Positions 18,044 to 27,207 of a stretch of 64,000 nucleotides of DNA are shown here, in pieces. The notes below the pieces were generated by a model. That model was not told the origin of the DNA. It made no database searches and worked only from the letters and a program-made list of their open reading frames with translations. The position numbers and the translations under genes were made by a program. The stretch is from Lacinutrix mariniflava (GTDB lineage Bacteria > Bacteroidota > Bacteroidia > Flavobacteriales > Flavobacteriaceae): contig NZ_LIQG01000032.1 in the NCBI RefSeq assembly GCF_001418015.1, forward strand, positions 124,001 through 188,000, in the 5' to 3' direction. Numbering within the stretch: the first letter of the stretch is position 1; the number at the start of each line of letters is the position of its first letter.

Positions 18044-19513
18044 TTATTCAGCAATAACGTTGCTATACTTTGCATTAATTACAATGGTTTTATTAGAATC
18101 TCCAGTGTTTGGGTTATGCTTAATTGTTTTATTGTTTGTTTTCTCCTTATTAAATTTTGATTGATTACCTTTAAAATACAGGTTATAATTTATTGATTTT
18201 GGTAAGTTTAAAAGCGCATCGCTATTTTCTAAAACAATATTAAGGTTATTAAAATCTTCTGTAATATTCTGTACATACAAATCTCCAAAACTACCATCTA
18301 TAACCGAGTTTCCGCTTAAATTCTCAATATCGATATTAGAAGATACCGCATTAAGCATTAAATCTTTAGCAGACTTAATAATGGTTTTAGAAGCATAATT
18401 CAACTTTAAAGCACCTGCATTCCAAGATTGAATAGAAGCATTAGAGTAAGAAATATTGATGGAAGCGTCGCTTCCATCAATACTATTAGCTAAAAATTTA
18501 CCGTGAGAAATAGTAATGTCTGGATTACTAATTACTGAAGCCATTTTAAGTTCTCCATGCCTAACATTAAGCTTTAATTTTGCTTTTTTAGGCATTTTAA
18601 TCTTTATTATTTTTTTAAAATCTTGAGTTTTTTTCGAGTCATCAAAAAGGTTTTTAGATTTTGAATCTCCAAACGCAGCTTCCATCTTTTCCTCGAAAGC
18701 CTTACCAAACTCCTCTCCCCATTTTTCCATTGCCGGCGCTAATTTTTCTTCAAACTGCTTACCAAAGTCTTCTCCCCATTTCTCCATTTTCTTTTCAAAA
18801 TCTTTACCAAAACCTTCCTCAAAAGCTTTTTCAAAATCTTTACCAAAGTTCTCTCCCCAATCCTCCATTTCCTTTTCGAACTTATCCAAATCAGATTGCT
18901 TGATGCTTTTAGCCCATTGGCGCATTTCATTTTCATAATCTTCACCATATTCTTTTCTGTACTTTTTACTCCAAGAGTTTAAATATGGCTCACCTTCTTC
19001 TTGGTATTTATCAAAATCGAAATCCATATTATAGTTACCATCTGGAGATTTTGGAATACGCAATACTTTTAAAGCTTCTGGTAAATCTTTTAAAGATTCT
19101 AAACCACTTAAACCTTCTAATAAAGGACCTAAATTCAAGTTAAAATCCATATTTGATAAAGCCTCAATAGACTCTTCATCTAGAATATTAATACTCATGT
19201 CGTCCGTCCACAATCCTTGAGAACCTTTAGAGTTAATTGTTATTTTATTTCCGTTTCCATCGATATCTAAATCCCAAGCTTTCAACGCTAATTTAAGATC
19301 TTCTTTACTCAATTTGTTACTTTCAATATAAGCTTCAATCTCAACGTAGTCTTTATTCCAAGTATCTACCTCGATATTGGTGTGGCTAGCATCTAAATAG
19401 ATTGTAGATTGATTACTTGCTTTTAATGTTTCCTTTGTTTTAGTCAATCTGTTTTGCGCTAAGGCACTACAGGTTACAAATAAACAAAGCATGCTGATAT
19501 ATATATGTTTCAT
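18044..19513 (-). CDS. Secreted DUF4097-like beta-helix/adhesin-type protein with charged repeats
   Basis: The ATG at 19513 gives the signal peptide MKHIYISMLCLFVTCSALAQ; a TTG at 19549 would add an unneeded polar extension. The 489-residue protein has a charged middle (about 200-285) of near-repeats such as MEKWGEDFGKQFEEK and MEKWGEEFGKAFEEK, predicted helical. This is followed by a C-terminal beta-rich part (LKLNVRHGELKMASVISN ... IENLSGNSVIDGSFGDLYV) resembling DUF4097 putative adhesins. It is encoded after an ECF sigma factor and a membrane protein, so it may be an envelope-stress effector. The assignment to DUF4097 is by appearance only. Confidence 0.7.
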   Translation of the reverse strand: MKHIYISMLCLFVTCSALAQNRLTKTKETLKASNQSTIYLDASHTNIEVDTWNKDYVEIEAYIESNKLSKEDLKLALKAWDLDIDGNGNKITINSKGSQGLWTDDMSINILDEESIEALSNMDFNLNLGPLLEGLSGLESLKDLPEALKVLRIPKSPDGNYNMDFDFDKYQEEGEPYLNSWSKKYRKEYGEDYENEMRQWAKSIKQSDLDKFEKEMEDWGENFGKDFEKAFEEGFGKDFEKKMEKWGEDFGKQFEEKLAPAMEKWGEEFGKAFEEKMEAAFGDSKSKNLFDDSKKTQDFKKIIKIKMPKKAKLKLNVRHGELKMASVISNPDITISHGKFLANSIDGSDASINISYSNASIQSWNAGALKLNYASKTIIKSAKDLMLNAVSSNIDIENLSGNSVIDGSFGDLYVQNITEDFNNLNIVLENSDALLNLPKSINYNLYFKGNQSKFNKEKTNNKTIKHNPNTGDSNKTIVINAKYSNVIAE

Positions 19514-19551
19514 GTTTTTATTTTTTTGATTTGTTGAAAAAAATTTCAACT

Positions 19552-20112
19552 TTAAAATTGATTAGCATTTACCGTATTCAAGTCTTTTAATTGTTCTTTT
19601 AAACGATACATTAAGTTTAATCTTAATTTTAAATTACTAATAAGTGCATCTACAGTTAACTCGTCTGGACCTTCGTTTGTAAGCTCTATATTTAGACGTT
19701 TGTATTCTGATTTAAGCTCGTCTAATCGTTTTACATAACCATCAAACAGTTCTTTGTTTTCTGGTGTTAGTTTTACTTTAGACAGTTCTATATTAATATT
19801 AGCGAGATAATAATCTTCAACCTTTTTTAAGTCTGGAGAAATATCCCCAATTGTTTTTGTTTCAATAGGTGCTACATCTGTAACGGTAATACCTTGGGTA
19901 TTTTCGGCATTAAAAAACTGAAAACCTCCAAAACATAAACCTAAAAACACGACAACACTTGCTGCGATAGACAGCCAATTAAATTTCTGTTTTTTCTTTT
20001 CTGGCAAAGCCGTTTCTAGTTTGTTTAGAAAACGTACTTCGTGACCAGATGGCATGCGCTCTGTAGACTGTTTGTTGTCTGCTTCAAAAAGGTCTCTAAT
20101 ATCTTTCGCCAT
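19552..20112 (-). CDS. Single-pass membrane protein, putative anti-sigma factor
   Basis: A protein of 186 residues with a cytosolic N-terminus (MAKDIRDLFEADNKQ...), one membrane segment (WLSIAASVVVFLGLCFGGFQFF, about 45-66) and an extracytoplasmic part with a predicted coiled coil (IELSKVKLTPENKELFDGYVKRLDELKSEYKRL). It overlaps the ECF sigma gene by 17 bases. This position and topology are those of Bacteroidota anti-sigma factors, though I see no zinc-binding ASD motif. Confidence 0.65.
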   Translation of the reverse strand: MAKDIRDLFEADNKQSTERMPSGHEVRFLNKLETALPEKKKQKFNWLSIAASVVVFLGLCFGGFQFFNAENTQGITVTDVAPIETKTIGDISPDLKKVEDYYLANINIELSKVKLTPENKELFDGYVKRLDELKSEYKRLNIELTNEGPDELTVDALISNLKLRLNLMYRLKEQLKDLNTVNANQF

Positions 20113-20653
20113 AACTCTTATGTTTTAGTAATTCTTTTAATTTCACTTTTCCTCTAGACAATTGTGTTCGTGATGCGACTTGTGTTATGTTTAATATTTC
20201 GGAAATCTCCTCATGGTCGTAACCTTCTACTAAAAACAACATTAACACATACTTGTACTTGTCTGGCAGATTCTTAATTGCTGCCTTAATTTCGTCTAGA
20301 GTTGTTGTATCTTCTACTGTCCAATCGTTATTATCAATAGCATCAATTACTTTTAAATGAACGTCTTCTAAGGCAACCACACGCTGCTTTTTTAGTTTGA
20401 GATAATCGATACTTTTATTAATAACAATTCGTTTTAACCAAGCTCCAAAAGTAACGTCGCCTTTAAATTGATGCAGTTTCGAAAATGCTTTTATAAAAGA
20501 TTCTTGTACTACATCTTCTGCCTCTGCGGTGTGGTTTACAAAACGTTTCGCAATACAATACATACCATCACAATACTGGTTATATAGTTGCAATTGTGCC
20601 TTGCGATTGTTTTGTTTACACAATTCAATAATATTTAATTGAACGACTTTCAC
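20096..20653 (-). CDS. RNA polymerase ECF sigma factor
   Basis: A protein of 185 residues with region 2 (NQYCDGMYCIAKRFVNHTAEAEDVVQESFIKAFSKL, split by the usual DxVQ motif) and region 4 (LPDKYKYVLMLFLVEGYDHEEISEILNI, then SRTQLSRGKVKLKELL). The start is GTG at 20653. It is the first gene of a minus-strand operon and probably directs RNA polymerase to its own operon under envelope stress; the partner is the membrane protein it overlaps. Confidence 0.92.
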   Translation of the reverse strand: MKVVQLNIIELCKQNNRKAQLQLYNQYCDGMYCIAKRFVNHTAEAEDVVQESFIKAFSKLHQFKGDVTFGAWLKRIVINKSIDYLKLKKQRVVALEDVHLKVIDAIDNNDWTVEDTTTLDEIKAAIKNLPDKYKYVLMLFLVEGYDHEEISEILNITQVASRTQLSRGKVKLKELLKHKSYGERY

Positions 20654-20841
20654 TTAATGGTTTTTGGTTAGTTTATTTTCGAACTCACACTAAAGACGAG
20701 TCAAAACTTAAGATGTTGCAAAAAACTTATATTATTTTTTAAAGATAGCAACAAAAAATATTAAAATCGCGTTAAGGTATTGACCATCCTTAGCATTTAA
20801 AGTATCTTTACCACCTTGAATTAATCCTAATAAATTTCCCT

Positions 20842-21387
20842 ATGAAACGGTTTATCGTTTTTTTACTTGTTATTATTTTCGCTATTGTTGGTTATTTCTA
20901 TTTTACTAAAACTGGTATTTTTGAAGAACGAAAGAGTCCTAAAGACACCGTTGCTTTTAATTTGAACGATTTAAAATTAAGAATCTTTTATAATAGACCA
21001 TCTAAACGTAATCGTGAAGTTTTTGGCGCATTAGTCCCTTTTAACGAGGTTTGGAGAACTGGAGCAAATGAGGCTACTACTTTTGAAACGAATAAAGCTT
21101 TAAAAATTGGTAACGATTCGCTTCCGGCAGGAAAATACACCTTATGGAGTATCCCAAACGATACCTCGTGGAATGTAATGTTTAATGCTAAACAATATAA
21201 ATGGGGCGTTGACGAGACTATGAAACCTATGCGTATTCCAGAATTTGATGTTGCTAGCCTATCTGTACCGGTTCAAAAATTAGATAAACCTGTAGAGCAA
21301 TTTACTATCGCTTTCGATAATTCTACAGATAACTTATCTTTAACCATGGCTTGGGATGTCGCAAAGGTTGTTGTGCCACTTAAATAA
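20842..21387 (+). CDS. DUF2911 domain protein
   Basis: A protein of 181 residues with one N-terminal hydrophobic anchor or signal (FIVFLLVIIFAIVGYFYF). The DUF2911 signatures follow: YNRPSKRNREVFGALVPF, EVWRTGANEATTFETNK and LPAGKYTLWSIPN. The family is widespread in Bacteroidota, is usually exported or membrane-anchored, and has no established biochemical role. It is divergently oriented from the sigma-factor operon. Confidence 0.88.
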   Translation: MKRFIVFLLVIIFAIVGYFYFTKTGIFEERKSPKDTVAFNLNDLKLRIFYNRPSKRNREVFGALVPFNEVWRTGANEATTFETNKALKIGNDSLPAGKYTLWSIPNDTSWNVMFNAKQYKWGVDETMKPMRIPEFDVASLSVPVQKLDKPVEQFTIAFDNSTDNLSLTMAWDVAKVVVPLK

Positions 21388-21509
21388 CCACAGTTTTTAG
21401 ATTTCCTCAAATTCTCGAATGTCAATTATAGCGCAATCGAAATCATAATAAAACAAAAAATATAAAATATAAAATAATAAGTTTTTCGCTTTCGCGGAAG
21501 TAATAAGAA

Positions 21510-22583
21510 ATGGCTAATAAAAAATCAGCATTAAAAGAAAACGATGGTATTCCTACTCCAGAAATAACCAGCGATAATGCTATTTCGAAAATTAAAGAAA
21601 GCCGGAGACAGAAAAAATCGACTAACGATTTAGTAACAGCCATATTAAAAGGAAACATTACAGCATTAAGCCAATCTATTACTTTAGTAGAAAGTAAAAA
21701 CACCAAACATTTAGAACAAGCCAATGCTATTATAAAAGCATGTTTACCGCATGCTAACAAATCTATACGTATTGGAATTACAGGCGTTCCTGGTGTTGGA
21801 AAGAGTACTTTTATTGAAGCTTTTGGTTCTTATTTAACTAGCATTGGCAAAAAGGTTGCCGTCTTAGCAGTAGATCCAAGTAGTTCGATTACTAAAGGGA
21901 GTATTCTTGGAGATAAAACTAGAATGGAAGATTTAGTAAAAGACAAAAATGCTTTTATTAGACCAAGTGCTTCTGGCACATCGCTTGGTGGTGTTGCTAG
22001 AAAAACACGCGAATCTATTATTTTATGTGAAGCCGCAGGATTCGATACTATTATTATTGAAACCGTTGGTGTTGGGCAAAGTGAAACTGCTGTGCATAGT
22101 ATGGTGGATTTCTTCTTGCTATTAAAACTCGCAGGTGCTGGAGACGAATTACAAGGCATAAAACGCGGTATTATAGAAATGGCAGATGCTATTGCTATTA
22201 ATAAAGCCGATGGCGATAATGCTAAACGTGCCAAACTAGCGAAAGTTGAGTTTAATCGTGCATTGCATTTATATCCAATAAAAGCCTCTAAATGGCAACC
22301 AAAAGTGATAACATGTAGTGCTATAGAAAATCAAGGTATTAAAGATATTTATAGTATGATTTCGGATTACTTAAAACTAACAACCGACAACAACTACTTC
22401 TATTCTAAACGAAACGAACAGAATAAATTCTGGTTAATACAAACTATTGAAGACCAACTTAAAAGTGATTTCTTTAATAATACTGAAATTAAAAAAGAAC
22501 TTAAAAAACAATTAGAGCTTATTGAGGCTCATGAAACGACACCTTTTGTGGCAGCTGAGTATTTATTAGGATTAGGAAAATAA
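21510..22583 (+). CDS. meaB: Methylmalonyl-CoA mutase-associated GTPase MeaB
   Basis: A G3E-family GTPase of 357 residues. The P-loop is GVPGVGKST (92-100), followed by VLAVDPSSS, GSILGDKTRM, ETVGVGQSE, AINKADGDN (specificity NKAD) and a C-terminal dimerisation helix. It loads and protects adenosylcobalamin-dependent methylmalonyl-CoA mutase, whose genes are not in this window. The PduO-type adenosyltransferase at 7372 belongs to the same cofactor pathway. The leader just before the ATG contains the small palindromic phrase CGCTTTCGCGGAAG (21486-21499). Confidence 0.93.
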   Translation: MANKKSALKENDGIPTPEITSDNAISKIKESRRQKKSTNDLVTAILKGNITALSQSITLVESKNTKHLEQANAIIKACLPHANKSIRIGITGVPGVGKSTFIEAFGSYLTSIGKKVAVLAVDPSSSITKGSILGDKTRMEDLVKDKNAFIRPSASGTSLGGVARKTRESIILCEAAGFDTIIIETVGVGQSETAVHSMVDFFLLLKLAGAGDELQGIKRGIIEMADAIAINKADGDNAKRAKLAKVEFNRALHLYPIKASKWQPKVITCSAIENQGIKDIYSMISDYLKLTTDNNYFYSKRNEQNKFWLIQTIEDQLKSDFFNNTEIKKELKKQLELIEAHETTPFVAAEYLLGLGK

Positions 22584-22591
22584 TAACCGAA

Positions 22592-24031
22592 GTGGATAAG
22601 GCTGAAAACAAAATAGCACACTGGACCACTTGCCAAGAATGCAATGGACAAGGCAAAAAAAGCAGAAAACTAAGTAAAAAAGTAAGACGCCTTCACCAGA
22701 TTGTTCTTAATGATTTTAAAAAATCAAAAACCACAAAACAAGTACCTACTCTACCCAAACGTACACTATACACTTGTTTAAACTGTTCTGGTTCTGGATT
22801 AATTTCATCTATTAACCCAACTAATGTAGACACAGAAAACTATCCACATGTTGCTATTATTGGTGCCGGAATTGGTGGAACTGCTTTAGCGGTTGCTTGC
22901 CTGCATCGTGGTATTCCTTTTACACTTTTCGAACGCGATAATAGTTTTAATTCTCGATCTCAAGGTTATGGCCTGACTTTGCAACAAGCCAGTAAAGCAA
23001 TGAAAGGATTTGGTATTTCAAAACTAAAAGAAGGTGTCGTTTCTACAAAACACATAGTCCATACTACAGATGGAAAAGTAATTGGTGAATGGGGAATGCG
23101 AAAGTGGATGCCAACAGATACCAAAACAACCTCAAAATCTACAAACATACATATCGCAAGACAATCTCTACGTTTAGCCTTACTAGAGCAACTTGGAGGA
23201 GAAAAAGCAGTACAATGGCAACACCAATTAATAGATTTTGAAACACCAAAAGACGAAGGTGTTTCATTAAATTTCAAGGTTAACGGAAAACTAAAAAATA
23301 TAAAAGCAGACCTTGTAGTTGGTGCAGATGGTATTAGAAGTACTATGCGAAAATTATTAATTGGTGAAGACAAAACACCTTTGCGCTACTTAAATTGTAT
23401 TGTAATATTAGGCATTTGTCCATTAGAAGGCATTGAAGATAGAGATAATGCCTTATTAGATTCGGCTACGGTATTTCAAACGGCCAATGGTAACGAGCGT
23501 ATTTATATGATGCCTTACACGACAAATTCAATAATGTGGCAACTTAGTTTCCCTATGCTTGAAAAAGATGCTAAAATATTAAGCGCCAAAGGACCTCAAG
23601 CATTAAAAGAAGAAGCTTACCGAAGAGCACAATGGCATAAACCTATTCCTCAAATTCTAGAAGCTACAGAAAGCATTCATATTTCTGGATATCCTGTTTA
23701 CGATCGTGCATTATTAAAACCAAAACACTTAGAAAAAGAAAAACAAATAACACTTATTGGTGATGCCGCTCACCCAATGAGTCCGTTTAAAGGTCAAGGT
23801 GCAAACCAAGCATTGTTAGATGCACTTGCACTTGCTAGAGGCATCTCTAGAGGATGCAGACCGTTATCGCAATGGAGAACAGCTGGAATACGAGAAAGTG
23901 TATTAACAGACTTTGAAGCAGAGATGCTAGAACGCAGTGCTTCTAAAGTAAAAGATTCTGCTGAAGCTGCAAAGTTTTTACATTCAGATACTGTACTTGA
24001 TAAAAGTGATAAACCTAGAGGCCGAGATTAG
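22592..24031 (+). CDS. FAD-dependent monooxygenase with N-terminal DnaJ-like zinc ribbon
   Basis: A protein of 479 residues starting with GTG, 8 bp after meaB. The N-terminus has two CxxCxGxG-type pairs (CQECNGQG at 14-21, CLNCSGSG at 62-69), as in DnaJ zinc centres. The main body is a flavin monooxygenase of the UbiH/PHBH type: VAIIGAGIGGTALAVA (about 87-102), DLVVGADGIRS, and LIGDAAHPMSPFKGQGANQALLDA. It should hydroxylate an aromatic or related substrate with NAD(P)H and O2; the substrate is unknown. The zinc ribbon is an unusual addition that could bind a partner. Confidence 0.85.
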   Translation: MDKAENKIAHWTTCQECNGQGKKSRKLSKKVRRLHQIVLNDFKKSKTTKQVPTLPKRTLYTCLNCSGSGLISSINPTNVDTENYPHVAIIGAGIGGTALAVACLHRGIPFTLFERDNSFNSRSQGYGLTLQQASKAMKGFGISKLKEGVVSTKHIVHTTDGKVIGEWGMRKWMPTDTKTTSKSTNIHIARQSLRLALLEQLGGEKAVQWQHQLIDFETPKDEGVSLNFKVNGKLKNIKADLVVGADGIRSTMRKLLIGEDKTPLRYLNCIVILGICPLEGIEDRDNALLDSATVFQTANGNERIYMMPYTTNSIMWQLSFPMLEKDAKILSAKGPQALKEEAYRRAQWHKPIPQILEATESIHISGYPVYDRALLKPKHLEKEKQITLIGDAAHPMSPFKGQGANQALLDALALARGISRGCRPLSQWRTAGIRESVLTDFEAEMLERSASKVKDSAEAAKFLHSDTVLDKSDKPRGRD

Positions 24032-24142
24032 AAAAAACAAGCCTAATTAATAGATTACAATAACATAAACCTTCGCTAAAAACATAGTAAATATTTACTA
24101 TTTACTAAAAACTTCCGCATCTTTGTTTAAAAATAAATACCT

Positions 24143-24814
24143 GTGGATTTTACAAGTAAAAAACTAATTATATTCGATTTCGACGGCACACTTATTAACA
24201 GCATTCCCGATTTAACTTTGGCTGTAAATAAAATGTTATTACATTATAATGCATCACCATTAACAGTACAAGAAGTTACACCATTTATTGGTAATGGCGC
24301 AATGCCACTTGTAAAACGTGCTTTAAAAAAAGCACTACCAAAACAAGAACTTACAGATGTCTTTTTAAAAGAAGCATTTACTATTTATTTTTCGGCATAT
24401 ACAGCAGTCACTTGCGATAAGACTTTTATGTATCCTGGTGTTTTAGAGACGTTAACCAAACTTGATAAAAAAGGTTATAAAATGGTAATTTGTACAAATA
24501 AACCATTTAGTTTTATTGCTCCTATTTTAGAAAAATTAGAGATAAAACACTTTTTTAAATCTTGGATTGGAGAAGACTCTTTATCTACAAAAAAACCAGA
24601 TGCAGCTCCGCTTTTGCACTTAGCCAAAACACAAGAAATAGCTATTAAAAACTGCATTATGGTTGGTGACTCTAAAAATGATATTCTTGCAGCCCAAAAC
24701 GCAAATATGGAAAGTATTGGAGTAAGTTATGGTTACAATTACAACGAAAACATTGCCGATTATAATCCAACAGTGGTAGTTGATTGTTTTTCGGACTTAG
24801 AAGCCCTTTTTTAG
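24143..24814 (+). CDS. HAD hydrolase, phosphoglycolate phosphatase-like
   Basis: A protein of 223 residues starting with GTG at 24143. HAD motif I is IIFDFDGTLINS, the helical cap domain is inserted after it, motif II lies in MVICTNKP, motif III is the KKPDAAPLL Lys, and motif IV is VGDSKNDILAAQNA. The match is best to Gph-type phosphatases that remove 2-phosphoglycolate, but HAD specificity cannot be fixed from sequence. It is followed after one base by the FAD oxidoreductase start, so the two are cotranscribed. Confidence 0.85.
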   Translation: MDFTSKKLIIFDFDGTLINSIPDLTLAVNKMLLHYNASPLTVQEVTPFIGNGAMPLVKRALKKALPKQELTDVFLKEAFTIYFSAYTAVTCDKTFMYPGVLETLTKLDKKGYKMVICTNKPFSFIAPILEKLEIKHFFKSWIGEDSLSTKKPDAAPLLHLAKTQEIAIKNCIMVGDSKNDILAAQNANMESIGVSYGYNYNENIADYNPTVVVDCFSDLEALF

Positions 24815-24815
24815 T

Positions 24816-26243
24816 ATGACTATTAAACATGATGTAGGTATTATAGGAGGTGGTGTTTCTGGCGTTGTAATCGCACTACAGCTATCTGAATATGGTATAG
24901 ATAACATTTTATTCGAACAAGAAGAAAGCGTGGTAAATGGTCCGCCATTTTGCCATTTGCATGCTGGTGGGAATTTGTATCCAGATATCTCCGACGAGCA
25001 ATGTAGAATCCTCTTAAAACAATCGATAGAAATGGCGCGACTATTCCCGCAGTCTATTGATGAAAGACCTACATTTATAAGTATTCCTAAAACTGAAAAA
25101 TACGCCGTTTCTCAAATTGAAAACCGACTAGATATGTTGGTGGATTATTATAAAACATTAATTGCTGACGATCCAGAAAATGAAATTCTTGGTGCTCCAG
25201 AAAATTATTATAAACTTTATAATAAAGAAGATTTACAAATTTTAGCAGAGCAACCTACAACAGCTGTCCCAAATACGGCAGATGAATGGATGTGTAACGC
25301 TATTAAATTAATAGATTATAAAAAATTAAAAACGCCTGTAATTTTAGTACAAGAATACGGATGGAATTTTTTTAGACTGGGAGCGCAAGCGCAATTAGCT
25401 TTAAGCAGCTCTAAGAAATGTACTTTAAAAACAAATACCGCTGTTACCGATATTAAAGATTTTAGAGATAAAAATCTAAATCATAATTGGGAAATACACA
25501 CTAAAGACAACGTCTACGAGGTTAAATACTTAGTTAATGCTTCTGGCTTTAAAACGGGAGAAATTGATAATGCATTACATTTAAAATCCGAACGTTTAAT
25601 TGAGTTTAAAGCTGCTTATGTTTCAAAATGGCAGCCTATTCCTGGATTAATTCCAGAATTAATTTTTCATGGAGAACGCGGTACACCAAATGGTATGGCA
25701 CAACTTACGCCCTACCGTGATGATTATTACCAAATTCATGGTATGACTAACAATATCACCTTATTTAATGAGGGTATGGTACAGTCTAAAACCGATGATG
25801 CTCAGCCTGAGTTTAATTCTGAAATCGAACAAAAACTGTCTCGTGACTGGAGTCAAGAAGATATAAATACAAGAACGAATAATGCTATTGCTTTTGTGGG
25901 TAAATTTGTACCTTCATTTACAAGTGCAACTGTTGGAGGACCTCCTTTATATGGGGCACAACAAATTTTTGGTGACGATCCAAATTTAAGAGTTGGAGAA
26001 GTTCATTTTCCAAGTAAATTTTATGCGCGTAGCGAAATTATTAAGGCCTCTTCTGCCTTAACTGTTGCAAATCAAATTATAGAAAAAATTGTAGAGGAAG
26101 GCATTGCTAAGAAACGAACAAAGGAGTTACCAACTACTTTATTAAAAAGTATCTCGAAAACAGACATTGATGTTTTAGCAACAAAATTTGCCGTAGATAG
26201 AGGTTATCCTGAAGCACTATCGAAATTGGTTATTGATAAATAG
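24816..26243 (+). CDS. FAD-dependent oxidoreductase (DAO-like)
   Basis: A protein of 475 residues. The Rossmann FAD motif DVGIIGGGVSGVVIALQLSE is at 6-25, followed by an acidic end at FEQEES. A second FAD-contact segment is YLVNASGFKTGEID, and a C-terminal FVGKFVPSFTSATVGGPPLYG precedes the end. The N-terminal NGPPFCHLHAGGNLYPD segment is distinctive. The substrate is unknown. Translationally close to the HAD phosphatase (1 bp). It is the last core gene before the repeat-flanked array. Confidence 0.8.
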   Translation: MTIKHDVGIIGGGVSGVVIALQLSEYGIDNILFEQEESVVNGPPFCHLHAGGNLYPDISDEQCRILLKQSIEMARLFPQSIDERPTFISIPKTEKYAVSQIENRLDMLVDYYKTLIADDPENEILGAPENYYKLYNKEDLQILAEQPTTAVPNTADEWMCNAIKLIDYKKLKTPVILVQEYGWNFFRLGAQAQLALSSSKKCTLKTNTAVTDIKDFRDKNLNHNWEIHTKDNVYEVKYLVNASGFKTGEIDNALHLKSERLIEFKAAYVSKWQPIPGLIPELIFHGERGTPNGMAQLTPYRDDYYQIHGMTNNITLFNEGMVQSKTDDAQPEFNSEIEQKLSRDWSQEDINTRTNNAIAFVGKFVPSFTSATVGGPPLYGAQQIFGDDPNLRVGEVHFPSKFYARSEIIKASSALTVANQIIEKIVEEGIAKKRTKELPTTLLKSISKTDIDVLATKFAVDRGYPEALSKLVIDK

Positions 26244-26312
26244 TAACGGTTTTTGTTATAGATAGGTTTTAATTAAGGTTAAATTGTTTGCTTTGCTAGG
26301 CTTTTGTTTTAC

Positions 26313-26383
26313 TTGACTTTGTCAGAAAAAACAACTAACTTCGTTTAACATCTGATATAAAACATTGAAACGCTTTTATATCA
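26313..26383 (+). promoter_or_regulatory. Upstream module 1: promoter plus hairpin
   Basis: TTG (26313-26315), 20-bp spacer, TAACTTCG (26336-26343), CGTTTAAC, then a hairpin with arms TGATATAAAA (26353-26362) and TTTTATATCA (26374-26383). The stem is a compensated variant of the TGATAAAAAA/TTTTTTATCA form seen in other copies. Confidence 0.8.
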
Positions 26384-26412
26384 ATGGAATATTGTATGCA
26401 ATTTGACAACCA

Positions 26413-26814
26413 ATGAACAAAGGATTAAAATATGGACTTCTGATTTTCGGAATTGTAATAATTACAGTTGTCGGATTTATTGGATTTGGACTTTACTCAA
26501 TGGAAATTGAAGACCATTATGGCGACCTAAAAGAATTATATTATGATTCAAAAAGTGGAGATATAATACTGAATAAATCTACTTCTGAATTTGGAATAAT
26601 CGAAAAAAACTGGAAACGTTTAAATATCCGAACTCATAAAAAAGATTCTACGGATTTATATAATTGGGTTTATCAAAACGGAATTGAAACCAAGGCGGAA
26701 ATTTACAGACCGATAATTGAAACGGAAAACATAAATAGTTTGAATTATTCAGAGGTTGTTGACAAAATAAATGCTTCTGAAATGACTTTTATAAATGGAA
26801 ATAAAAAAGAATAA
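26413..26814 (+). CDS. Unknown membrane-anchored protein (cassette unit 1)
   Basis: A protein of 133 residues with one N-terminal membrane segment (YGLLIFGIVIITVVGFIGFGLY, residues 7-28) and a polar domain rich in Lys, Asp and Asn. I recognise no family. It sits 30 bp after the hairpin of an upstream module and ends just before the attC-like downstream module 1, so it is the sole passenger of the unit. Confidence that it is a real gene rests on length, signal-anchor structure and context. Confidence 0.6.
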   Translation: MNKGLKYGLLIFGIVIITVVGFIGFGLYSMEIEDHYGDLKELYYDSKSGDIILNKSTSEFGIIEKNWKRLNIRTHKKDSTDLYNWVYQNGIETKAEIYRPIIETENINSLNYSEVVDKINASEMTFINGNKKE

Positions 26815-26820
26815 AAACTG

Positions 26821-26958
26821 CATACAACACCGTATAAAAATAATTGCGGCTTAGTGCTTAATCAAAGGTCGTTGCGTGTTTGTAACGTCTGATTTTCCTT
26901 CGGAAAATCCTCGCATACAAACCCGCAACTATTCTTATACATAAACGTTAAACGAACC
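26821..26958 (+). repeat. attC-like downstream module 1
   Basis: Long imperfect palindrome. Outer arms ACCGTATAAAAATAATTGCGG and its partner near 26923-26941, inner arms around GTTGCGTGTTTGTAACG, central hairpin GATTTTCC-TTC-GGAAAATC (26891-26909), right end GTTAAACGAACC (26947-26958). Nearly identical to module 8 at 38181, differing at 3-4 positions. Confidence 0.8.
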
Positions 26959-26972
26959 TTTCCAAAATCCAT

Positions 26973-27003
26973 AAAAAAGCACAGTCTCAAAACTGTGCTT
27001 TTC
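26973..27003. terminator. Bidirectional terminator hairpin in spacer 1
   Basis: Arms AAAAGCACAGT and ACTGTGCTTTT with loop CTCAAA. Recurs at 37343-37375 and 38337-38371. Confidence 0.8.
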
Positions 27004-27066
27004 ACTTTTCTATTTTTACACTTAAGAGCTATTAATAAAATTCTTGTTACCTCTTGTACATTTTAG

Positions 27067-27130
27067 TCAACCATAAAAAACGGCCTCATACTAATTCTTT
27101 TGAGCTCTCATATCTTTTAATACAGTTGTT
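27067..27130 (-). pseudogene. Decayed copy of the epimerase 3' end
   Basis: On the minus strand this encodes TTVLKDMRAQKN-stop-YEAVFYG-stop, clearly related to the last 19 residues of the epimerase at 38438 (TTLLEGVKAQVEWYKANFL). The Trp codon has become TAG. The whole 26815-27323 gap is made of downstream module, terminator, this remnant and the next upstream module. Confidence 0.6.
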
Positions 27131-27207
27131 TATATACTGAAGCAAAACGAGTATTAGTAGGCTACAATTAAAGTACAATCACCTTCTTTTCTATGCTTTC
27201 GTTTTGC

